In this document: positions 1 through 5,408 of the stretch, piece after piece | Numbering within the stretch: position 1 is the first letter of the stretch | How the letters are laid out: every line of letters begins with the position of its first letter | Assembly: GCA_028691095.1 (NCBI GenBank) | Contig: JAQUZZ010000087.1 | Coordinates: 1 to 6,607, forward strand | Origin: Alistipes sp. | GTDB lineage: Bacteria; Bacteroidota; Bacteroidia; Bacteroidales; Rikenellaceae | Length of the DNA: 6,607 nt | Direction: 5' to 3' | Notes under the pieces: generated by a model | Told to the model about the DNA's origin: nothing | Databases searched by the model: none | What the model saw: the letters and a program-made list of their open reading frames with translations, nothing else | Made by a program: the position numbers and the translations under genes

Positions 1-10
1 TGCTTATCAT

Positions 11-59
11 AAAATCTGCAAGTTTCTATATCCAAAGATACGGAAACTTGCAGATTTTT
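11..59. terminator. Perfect 16-bp hairpin, probable intrinsic terminator
   Basis: Positions 11-26 and 43-58 are perfect reverse complements (AAAATCTGCAAGTTTC and its partner), separated by a 16-nt loop. The arms end in A4/T4 and the plus-strand side runs into TTTTTA, so the element could terminate transcription in either direction. No gene lies to its left inside the window, so it most likely ends a gene beyond the left edge. The stem is only moderately GC-rich and the loop is long for a terminator, which lowers certainty. Confidence 0.65.
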
Positions 60-480
60 ACAAGTATTTTAACTCTTATTTTATTGATAATCCGTAATTT
101 GTTGGGTTGTTAAGGGTCGACTATATATATTTATACATAAAACCAAACAATTCAATATTTTATTTTCAATAAAAAGTTCGTTAAGAAGGTGTTTTTCCTC
201 ATCTCATATCGGAACATTGGCACTTCATACATGGCTTATTGCAAATTCACCCCCGAAATGACACTCGACAAAGGCTCTCCTGCTCCCAAACACATCACAA
301 AGTAGAACCTTTAGATTTCCCCAAATCGGCTTAACCCACTACTGTTGGGGTTCAAAGACACGAAAGGTAGGTACACACCACGCTACAACCTGCGAAAGGT
401 GCTTTGTGAAACCAAAGAGGGCCGAGAAAGTCACTGAAAAATCAAACGAAGGGAGGTTTACAGCTTCTGAAATTTTATCG
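60..480. other. Gene-poor spacer without a convincing intact gene
   Basis: This 420-nt stretch lies between the left-edge terminator and the promoter of the DUF486 gene. Positions 60-180 are strongly AT-rich (for example ATATATAT near 123-130) and look like ordinary intergenic DNA. From about 185 the composition becomes more balanced and coding-like, but every frame I read either contains stops or lacks a start. The octamer CGAAAGGT occurs twice (361-368 and 393-400). I see no tRNA, rRNA or CRISPR repeat here. Confidence 0.6.
231..437 (+). other. Possible decayed coding remnant (in-frame stops)
   Basis: In one plus-strand frame an ATG at 231 opens 24 codons (beginning MAYCKFTPEMTL), then meets TAG at 303-305 and again at 312-314. 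The same frame continues for 40 codons to TGA at 435-437 with plausible-looking residues such as GFKDTKGRYTPRYNLRKVL. A second plus-strand frame is open from 262 to about 516 but has no good start. Codon choice resembles the neighbouring genes more than the AT-rich DNA just upstream. I do not recognise the product. It may be an eroded gene, a scrap of an insertion sequence, or chance. Confidence 0.2.
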
Positions 481-488
481 TACATTTG
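457..488 (+). promoter_or_regulatory. Bacteroidota-type promoter for the DUF486 gene
   Basis: TACATTTG at 481-488 matches the TAnnTTTG -7 element of Bacteroidota primary-sigma promoters exactly. A TTTA at 457-460 lies 20 nt upstream, where the loosely conserved TTTG-like -33 element is expected. Transcription would begin around 493-497. That places the TTG codon at 486 inside the promoter and supports a start further downstream, at ATG 513 or possibly ATG 498. The match is by sequence and position only. Confidence 0.5.
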
Positions 489-512
489 TCGCGCAAAATG
501 GTACGCACACCT

Positions 513-881
513 ATGAAGATCCTCTTAACCCTCGGACTCCTGCTGATCTCCAATGTTTTCATGACCTTCGCATGGTATGGTCAACTTCGACTCAAAGGTC
601 AATCGTGGTTCGACCATCTGCCCCTATTCGGAATCATCCTCTTCTGCTGGGGCATTGCGCTACTGGAGTATATGTTTCAAGTCCCCGCCAATCGGATCGG
701 GTTTCAGGGAAACGACGGCCCCTTCTCGCTCTTCCAACTCAAGGTGATTCAGGAGGTGATCTCGCTCTCCGTTTTTACCCTGTTTGCCGTACTCTGCTTC
801 AAAAGTGAACCCCTAAAATGGAACCACTTCGCAGCCTTTCTCTGCCTGATTCTGGCGGTCTATTTCGTCTTCAAAAAATAG
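513..881 (+). CDS. DMT-superfamily (DUF486) four-helix membrane protein
   Basis: The 122-residue product matches my memory of the DUF486/DMT_6 family of small inner-membrane proteins in the drug/metabolite transporter superfamily. Its substrate and role are unknown. Four hydrophobic segments are visible at about residues 4-22, 36-54, 76-96 and 103-120. The family signature is clear: SNVFMTFAWYG near the N terminus, then QVPANRIG (56-63), GPFSLFQLKVIQE (69-81) and a C-terminal WNHFAAFLCLILAVYFVF. Such proteins may work as dimers, but that is inferred from superfamily habits. I chose ATG 513 because family members begin with a short MK-type lead into the first helix. ATG 498 would add five residues, and TTG 486 sits inside the promoter box. 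No Shine-Dalgarno sequence precedes the start. The gene appears monocistronic, because proC has its own promoter box downstream. Confidence 0.88.
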   Translation: MKILLTLGLLLISNVFMTFAWYGQLRLKGQSWFDHLPLFGIILFCWGIALLEYMFQVPANRIGFQGNDGPFSLFQLKVIQEVISLSVFTLFAVLCFKSEPLKWNHFAAFLCLILAVYFVFKK

Positions 882-919
882 GCGATACACCGACTGAAGC
901 CCCCATCGGGGAATTTCAC

Positions 920-950
920 TTTTCACATATCTAAAATTTTCGTAACTTTG
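920..950 (+). promoter_or_regulatory. Bacteroidota-type promoter for the proCBA operon
   Basis: TAACTTTG at 943-950 is an exact TAnnTTTG -7 box, and TTTT at 920-923 lies 19 nt upstream in the expected place for the weakly conserved -33 element. Transcription would start near 955-959, giving a leader of about 130 nt before the proC ATG. I see no other TAnnTTTG match ahead of proC, proB or proA, so this is the best candidate for the whole operon. Confidence 0.55.
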
Positions 951-956
951 ACTGTT

Positions 957-1084
957 TTTTAGTCGAGCTAAGGGGGCGTTCCCTGAAATTAAGAATAGAC
1001 GCAAAGCCCTTGCCACGGTATAGACTTGATATACCGAGGTGTTTTATGACGAATACATAGCACACTGTGCTTAAATCAAATACT
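957..1084 (+). promoter_or_regulatory. Structured 5' leader of the proCBA transcript
   Basis: The leader between the predicted start site and proC can fold into two stems. GGGGGC (972-977) can pair with GCCCTT (1006-1011), using two G-U pairs. Immediately after it, 1013-1022 pairs with 1030-1039 as ten aligned positions with one A-A mismatch, closing a 7-nt loop (1023-1029). That second stem is followed by TTTT at 1042-1045, so it could act as a weak attenuator. The string GACGCAAAGCC (998-1008) recalls the GEMM-I riboswitch core, but other conserved GEMM positions, such as the GCAAACC stretch, are not evident. A four-codon ORF (1046-1060) has no proline codons. Riboswitch, attenuator and plain untranslated leader all remain possible. 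Confidence 0.35.
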
Positions 1085-1876
1085 ATGAAAATCACAATCA
1101 TCGGAGGTGGAAACATCGGAGGTGCAATCGCCAGCGGATTGGCCGCAAGCACCTTGGTGAACGCAGCGGATCTGACCGTAGCGGATTGTTCACAAGCAGC
1201 GCTCGCACGCATCAAAGGATACAATGCTCAGATCCAAACCTCGCAAAATAATGCGGAGGCCATCAAACAGGCCGACTTGGTGATTTTGGCCGTCAAACCG
1301 TGGTTGGCCGAAGAGGTGATCGGAACATTCCGCGCCCAGATGGACTTCACTCGCCAACAACTGGCTTCGGTTGTGGCAGGGCTGCGCTTTGAGAGCCTCA
1401 AAGCAATGTTGCAGATCCCGTCGGGCGTAACACCCGCACTCTTCCGTCTGATTCCCAACACGGCGATCTCCCTGCGCGAAAGCGTCACCTTTATTGCGCA
1501 TGAGGGAACATCGGATGCACAAATCCAAACCCTGGAGGAGCTGTTCAATCAACTGGGGAAAACCGTACTCGTCACCGAAGAGATGATGATTGCCGGAACC
1601 TCTCTCTCCTCTTGCGGGATTGCCTTTGCGCTGAAATTCTTGGATGCCTCGATGAAGGCGGGCGTCGAGGTGGGTTTCACAGAGGAGGAGTCGCGCGAAA
1701 TCGTCATGCAAACCATGCAAGGCGCGCTGGCTCTGCTGTCTCAGAATCACACCATGCCTCAAACCGAAATCGACAAGGTGACAACCCCTGGGGGGTTGAC
1801 CCTCAAAGGACTGGAGGCTATGGCCGAAAACAACTTCAGCGAAGCCGTCCGTGCGGGGGTGCTCAAGAGCCGCTAA
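1085..1876 (+). CDS. proC: Pyrroline-5-carboxylate reductase
   Basis: This cytosolic enzyme catalyses the last step of proline synthesis, the NAD(P)H-dependent reduction of 1-pyrroline-5-carboxylate to L-proline. The 263-residue length is normal for the family. A Rossmann dinucleotide-binding loop GGGNIGG lies at residues 7-13. ILAVKPW (67-73) follows the next beta strands, and RLIPNTAIS is the counterpart of the family's MPNTP segment. The C-terminal dimerisation domain ends with the signature VTTPGGLTLKGLEAM (232-246). The segment SSCGIAFALKF replaces the commoner GSGPAY form, which agrees with Bacteroidales orthologues as I remember them. ATG 1085 puts the Rossmann strand directly at the N terminus. 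A GTG at 1067 would add six residues with no family support. It is the first gene of the operon, 31 nt ahead of proB. Confidence 0.95.
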   Translation: MKITIIGGGNIGGAIASGLAASTLVNAADLTVADCSQAALARIKGYNAQIQTSQNNAEAIKQADLVILAVKPWLAEEVIGTFRAQMDFTRQQLASVVAGLRFESLKAMLQIPSGVTPALFRLIPNTAISLRESVTFIAHEGTSDAQIQTLEELFNQLGKTVLVTEEMMIAGTSLSSCGIAFALKFLDASMKAGVEVGFTEEESREIVMQTMQGALALLSQNHTMPQTEIDKVTTPGGLTLKGLEAMAENNFSEAVRAGVLKSR

Positions 1877-1907
1877 TCGACAACTCATCTCTCCTCACTT
1901 TTGATTC

Positions 1908-2996
1908 ATGAACGCTTACAGATTCCGACGAATTGCCGTTAAGGTGGGCAGCAATGTGTTGACCCGCAAGGACGGGACCCTCGACACAACCCGAATGTCG
2001 GCTCTCACCGCTCAACTTGCCGTGCTGCATCAAGCCGGCATTGAGGTGATCTTGGTCTCGTCGGGGGCTGTGGCCTCCGGTCGCAACGAGTTGAAAACCG
2101 AGCGTAAACTCGACGCTGTCTCCGCACGGCAACTCTTCTCCTCCATCGGGCAGGTGAAACTCATCAACCACTACTATCAATTCTTTCGAGAGTACGGAAT
2201 CACCTGCGGACAAGTGCTGACCACCAAAGAGAACTTCTCAACCCGACGTCATTACCTTAATCAACAACACTGCATGAAGGTGATGCTCGAAAACGGCATC
2301 ATCCCCATCGTGAATGAGAACGACACCATCTCGGTGACCGAGTTGATGTTTACCGACAACGATGAGCTCTCAGGGTTGATTGCCACCATGATGGATGCCG
2401 AGGCACTCATCATTCTGAGCAACATTGACGGCATCTACAACGGGAATCCCTCCTCCCCCGGAGTCTCCGTCATTCGGGAGATTGGGCCGCAACGCGAAGA
2501 TCTCTCACGCTACATCAGCACCGAGAAGTCGCAATTCGGAAGAGGAGGAATGCTGACCAAGTGTCGGATCGCCAGCAAAGTGGCCGACGAAGGCATTGAG
2601 GTGATCGTGGCAAACGGGAAACGAGATAACATCCTACTGGATCTGCTCTCACCCGAAAAAGAGGTGTTGGCTACGCGTTTTCTGCCCGCCCCACACGTCA
2701 TGTCGCAAATGAAAAAGTGGATCGCCCACTCCGAAGGATTTGCCAAAGGAGAGCTATACATCAACGACTGCGCCTACACCGCACTGCTTAGCTCCAAAGC
2801 CACCAGCCTGCTCCCCGTGGGAGTCACCCGCGTGGAGGGCGAATTTGAGCGAAACGATATTGTGCGAATTATGGATCCCAAGGGAGAGGCCATCGGCGTG
2901 GGTCGCATCGCCTACGACAGCGACAAAGCCCGGCAAGTCATCGGGCACAAGGGTGGACGCGCACTGATCCACTACGACTATCTCTACTTAGACTAA
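1908..2996 (+). CDS. proB: Glutamate 5-kinase
   Basis: This enzyme phosphorylates the gamma-carboxyl of glutamate with ATP, the committed and usually proline-inhibited step of proline synthesis. The 362-residue protein has the two-domain form. An amino-acid-kinase domain spans about residues 6-260, with KVGSNVLT (12-19), VSSGAVASGRNEL (50-62), NENDTIS (136-142), FTDNDELSG (148-156) and GRGGMLTK (211-218). A C-terminal PUA domain covers roughly 275-362 and includes GVTRVEGEF and the near-terminal GHKGGRALIHYD. The E. coli enzyme has a similar length and domain order. ATG 1908 lies just before the first beta strand, with no Shine-Dalgarno sequence. The 31-nt gap to proC and 50-nt gap to proA suggest one transcript. 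Feedback inhibition by proline is expected from the family and is not shown by the sequence itself. Confidence 0.96.
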   Translation: MNAYRFRRIAVKVGSNVLTRKDGTLDTTRMSALTAQLAVLHQAGIEVILVSSGAVASGRNELKTERKLDAVSARQLFSSIGQVKLINHYYQFFREYGITCGQVLTTKENFSTRRHYLNQQHCMKVMLENGIIPIVNENDTISVTELMFTDNDELSGLIATMMDAEALIILSNIDGIYNGNPSSPGVSVIREIGPQREDLSRYISTEKSQFGRGGMLTKCRIASKVADEGIEVIVANGKRDNILLDLLSPEKEVLATRFLPAPHVMSQMKKWIAHSEGFAKGELYINDCAYTALLSSKATSLLPVGVTRVEGEFERNDIVRIMDPKGEAIGVGRIAYDSDKARQVIGHKGGRALIHYDYLYLD

Positions 2997-3046
2997 ACAA
3001 GACGGGGAGAAATGGATTCTTGCCTTGTCACCAGCACTATTTCATC

Positions 3047-4294
3047 ATGGAATTGCAAACTCAATTTGAACACGCACTGAAAGCCTCACGCTCCTTGAAT
3101 TGCGTATCACAAGCGGTGATCGACGCCACCTTAGTGGCACTCGCCGATACCACCGAAAACAACAAGGAACGCATTCTGAAAGCCAACCAAGAGGATCTCG
3201 CACGCATGGATCCGAAAAATCCCATGTACGACCGTCTGTTGCTCAACGCCGAACGGATTACAGCCATTGCGGCCGACATTCGGAAGGTGGCTGCACTACC
3301 CTCCCCCGTGGGAGAGGTGCTGCGGGCGTGGAGTCTGCCAAACGGATTGAAGATTCGCAAGGTGAGTGTGCCGTTCGGGGTGATTGGGGTGATCTATGAG
3401 GCACGCCCCAATGTGGGTTTCGACGTCTTCTCGCTCTGTCTGAAGACCATGAACGCCTGCATCCTCAAGGGGGGAAGCGATGCCCGATGCTCCAACGAGG
3501 TGATTGTGGAGATCCTGCGTGAGGTGTTGCGCGCGCAAGGATTGGACGAACATTGTGTCACCCTCTTACCCACGGATCATGCCGCCACGGCCGAAATGCT
3601 GCATGCGGTCGGATACGTGGATCTGGTCATCCCCCGCGGAAGTCGCCGGCTGATTGATTTCGTACGCGAGAATGCGCGGATCCCGATCATCGAAACCGGA
3701 GCAGGGGTTTGTCACACCTACTTTGACAAGGAGGCCAACCTGTCGCAAGGCATCCGCATCATTGAGAATGGAAAAACACGACGTGTAAGCGTCTGCAACG
3801 CACTGGACTGCCTCATCATCCATCGCGATCGGCTGCATGACCTGCCGGCAATCGGTGTACCATTGGCCGAAAAGGGGGTTGTACTCTATGCCGACAAAGA
3901 GGCCTACGCTGCACTGCAAGGGTATTACCCCGAAGCGTTGCTGCAACACGCCACGCCCGAACACTTTGGAATGGAGTTCCAAGACTACAAAATGGCCGTG
4001 CGCACGGTGAGTTCCCTTACCGAGGCGATCGACCATATCGCACACTACTCCTCCAAACACAGCGAAGCCATTGTGTCGGAGAATCCACAGACCATACAGG
4101 CCTTCCAGCAACAGGTGGATGCAGCCTGTGTCTATGCCAACAGCCCCACCTCCTTTACCGACGGAGGACAATTCGGATTCGGTGCCGAAATTGGGATCAG
4201 CACCCAGAAGTTACACGCCCGAGGCCCAATGGCCCTTCCTGAGCTGACCACCTACAAATACCTCATTGACGGAGAGGGACAGGTACGACCCTAA
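3047..4294 (+). CDS. proA: Gamma-glutamyl phosphate reductase (glutamate-5-semialdehyde dehydrogenase)
   Basis: This NADPH-dependent enzyme of the aldehyde dehydrogenase superfamily reduces the labile glutamyl phosphate made by ProB to glutamate semialdehyde, which cyclises to the ProC substrate. The 415-residue length fits the family (about 417). Visible landmarks are VPFGVIGVIYEARPNV (108-123), KGGSDARCSN (141-150), the cofactor-domain stretch VIPRGSRRLIDFVRENARIP (194-213), the catalytic cysteine C250 in VSVCNALDCL, and the C-terminal SPTSFTDGGQFGFGAEIGIS (366-385) with the near-terminal family motif RGPMALPELTTYKY. ATG 3047 was chosen because a TTG at 3020 would add nine residues (MPCHQHYFI) unlike the family N terminus. 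ProA is the last operon gene and is followed 14 nt later by a very strong terminator. Glutamyl phosphate is unstable, so co-production with ProB makes sense. Confidence 0.96.
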   Translation: MELQTQFEHALKASRSLNCVSQAVIDATLVALADTTENNKERILKANQEDLARMDPKNPMYDRLLLNAERITAIAADIRKVAALPSPVGEVLRAWSLPNGLKIRKVSVPFGVIGVIYEARPNVGFDVFSLCLKTMNACILKGGSDARCSNEVIVEILREVLRAQGLDEHCVTLLPTDHAATAEMLHAVGYVDLVIPRGSRRLIDFVRENARIPIIETGAGVCHTYFDKEANLSQGIRIIENGKTRRVSVCNALDCLIIHRDRLHDLPAIGVPLAEKGVVLYADKEAYAALQGYYPEALLQHATPEHFGMEFQDYKMAVRTVSSLTEAIDHIAHYSSKHSEAIVSENPQTIQAFQQQVDAACVYANSPTSFTDGGQFGFGAEIGISTQKLHARGPMALPELTTYKYLIDGEGQVRP

Positions 4295-4308
4295 AGAGTG
4301 CGCCGCAA

Positions 4309-4363
4309 GATCACAAAAAGCGAGAGGCTTCGGGATTTCCGAAGCCTCTCGCTTTTTGTGATC
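4309..4363. terminator. Perfect 25-bp bidirectional terminator between proA and rnz
   Basis: Positions 4309-4333 and 4339-4363 are exact reverse complements around a 5-nt loop (GATTT). The inner 14 bp are GC-rich, beginning GCGAGAGGCTTCGG on the left arm. They are flanked by an A5 tract on the left and a T5 tract on the right, so each strand reads GC-rich stem then T run. It lies 15 nt after the proA stop and 93 nt after the rnz stop, so it can end both convergent transcripts. The last six pairs beyond the T run (CACAAA-side, GATCAC) extend the stem further than needed for termination. Confidence 0.9.
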
Positions 4364-4428
4364 GCCTCTGCCGCATAAATCGGCGAGAAGCGCTATTTTG
4401 ATCGGACGATCCGTTCTATTCGACCCTT

Positions 4429-4456
4429 GAGGGGTTCCCCACGAGGGGAATGCCTC
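4429..4456. repeat. Small inverted repeat overlapping the rnz stop codon
   Basis: TTCCCC (4435-4440) and GGGGAA (4445-4450) form a 6-bp stem with an ACGA loop. GAGG (4429-4432) and CCTC (4453-4456) can extend it across a 2x2 internal loop, reaching the first base of the rnz stop. Read along the rnz transcript there is no T run after it, so it is not a classical terminator. It could protect the 3' end or simply be chance in GC-rich DNA. Confidence 0.3.
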
Positions 4457-5391
4457 TATTCTGGAGCATTGCGCACCAACGGAATCTCGTAACTACGTCC
4501 CTCCTCGACCAACGCTGTGGCCGGAAAAAGCGACTGAGCCTCCGCCAACAACGGCATAAGATCCGAATACCGCGAAGAGAAGTGACCCAACAACAGTCGC
4601 CCTGCCCCAGCCTCCACCGCAGCTTGAGCCGCCTGTCGTGCCGTGGAGTGACCCGTACGACGCGCCAAGACGCGATCTTGCTCCATGAAGGTGGCCTCAT
4701 GATAAAGGAGGTCGACCCCCTCGATACGATGCGCTGCACGCGCCGAATAGAGGGTGTCGCTCAGGTAGGCATAACTACGCGCCTGATAGGGCGTGTAGGT
4801 GAGATCCCGATTCTGCAAGATGCGGCCATCCTCCAAAAGCACATCCTCACCCCGTTTGGCAGCCACACATTGAGCGATTCCCAACTGGTAGCGATCGACC
4901 CAATCCTTACGAAGATTGAGCGGGGGTTGTTTCTCCCGAAACCAATAACCCGAAGTCGGCAGACGATGCCGAAGTGGCACAGACCACACCTCCAACACCT
5001 TATTCTCATAAAGCAGGGCGTGCTTGCGTGTATCCACCTCATGCCACTGCACCTCATAGCAGAGATCGGTGTCGAAATAGCGAAGATGGGCCGCAAGAAT
5101 CTCTCCAAAAGGGTGCGGGGCATAGATGCACAAAGGAGTACGACGACCCAACAGCCCCAAGGTGGAGATCAATCCATAAATACCGTAGAGATGATCGCCA
5201 TGCAGGTGGGAGATGAACACGGCATTGATGCGCAACGGGTTGATCCCCGCACGTTGCAAACGACCCTGTGTCCCCTCACCGCAATCGATCAAAAAAAACT
5301 GCTCATGTACATTCAGTACATGAGCAGTGGGATTACGTTGCGGGGTCGGCAATGCCGAACTACTCCCTAATATGGTTACCCGAAACGTCAT
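4456..5391 (-). CDS. rnz: Ribonuclease Z (tRNA 3'-processing endonuclease)
   Basis: RNase Z is a zinc-dependent beta-lactamase-fold endonuclease that cuts precursor tRNAs after the discriminator base. The 311-residue product has the full short-form (ElaC-type) set of motifs. The metal-binding HLHGDH is at residues 62-67, and a further metal-ligand histidine, H142, lies in PLRHRLPTSGYW. The ligand aspartate D212 is in YLSDT, LYHEATF follows at 229-235, the catalytic-type histidine H248 is in TGHSTA, and H270 is in LLGHFSSRY. All expected ligands are present, so the enzyme should be active. ATG at 5391-5389 starts directly before the first strand (MTFRVTILGSSSALPT). The gene begins 17 nt after rpsA and is probably cotranscribed with it. 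Its codons 22-34 contain a terminator-like hairpin, listed separately, which may lower its expression relative to rpsA. Confidence 0.95.
   Translation of the reverse strand: MTFRVTILGSSSALPTPQRNPTAHVLNVHEQFFLIDCGEGTQGRLQRAGINPLRINAVFISHLHGDHLYGIYGLISTLGLLGRRTPLCIYAPHPFGEILAAHLRYFDTDLCYEVQWHEVDTRKHALLYENKVLEVWSVPLRHRLPTSGYWFREKQPPLNLRKDWVDRYQLGIAQCVAAKRGEDVLLEDGRILQNRDLTYTPYQARSYAYLSDTLYSARAAHRIEGVDLLYHEATFMEQDRVLARRTGHSTARQAAQAAVEAGAGRLLLGHFSSRYSDLMPLLAEAQSLFPATALVEEGRSYEIPLVRNAPE
5291..5328 (-). terminator. Intrinsic-terminator-like hairpin inside the rnz reading frame
   Basis: On the coding (minus) strand, ACTGCTCATGTAC (5328-5316) pairs perfectly with GTACATGAGCAGT (5310-5298) around a TGAAT loop. 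It is followed without a break by a T run (5298-5291, eight T including the last paired base). This is the canonical stem-loop plus T-tract layout. It lies about 80 nt past the rpsA stop and about 60 nt into rnz, spanning codons T22 to L34 (TAHVLNVHEQFFL). The 17-nt rpsA-rnz gap has no terminator. The stem has about half G/C, so strength is uncertain. Ribosomes translating rnz would disrupt it. Confidence 0.5.
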
Positions 5392-5408
5392 AATCGGTTC
5401 GGTAAGAA

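Noticed and set aside
33..40. TAnnTTTG match on the minus strand (TATCTTTG)
   Set aside because: It falls in the loop of the left-edge terminator hairpin with no supporting -33 element or visible downstream gene inside the window.
341..365. GGGGTTCAAAGAC as the T-arm of a tRNA
   Set aside because: The bases after the TTCAAAG loop do not complement the preceding stem, and no acceptor or anticodon stems can be placed around it.
900..911. CCCC-ATC-GGGG as a terminator for the DUF486 gene
   Set aside because: Only four base pairs with a 3-nt loop and no proper T run. It is too weak to call.
1067..1084. GTG start giving proC six extra residues
   Set aside because: The family begins almost directly at the Rossmann beta strand, which the ATG at 1085 provides. 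The extension has no family support.
1190..1888. 232-codon minus-strand open frame antisense to proC
   Set aside because: proC carries all expected motifs on the other strand, and the antisense product is low-complexity and unrecognisable.
3020..3046. TTG start giving proA nine extra residues
   Set aside because: The added MPCHQHYFI is unlike ProA N termini, and ATG 3047 gives the usual length of about 415 residues.
4450..5370. 306-codon plus-strand open frame antisense to rnz
   Set aside because: It is the mirror of a fully motif-supported RNase Z gene. Its predicted protein shows no recognisable domain and is typical of shadow frames in GC-balanced genes.
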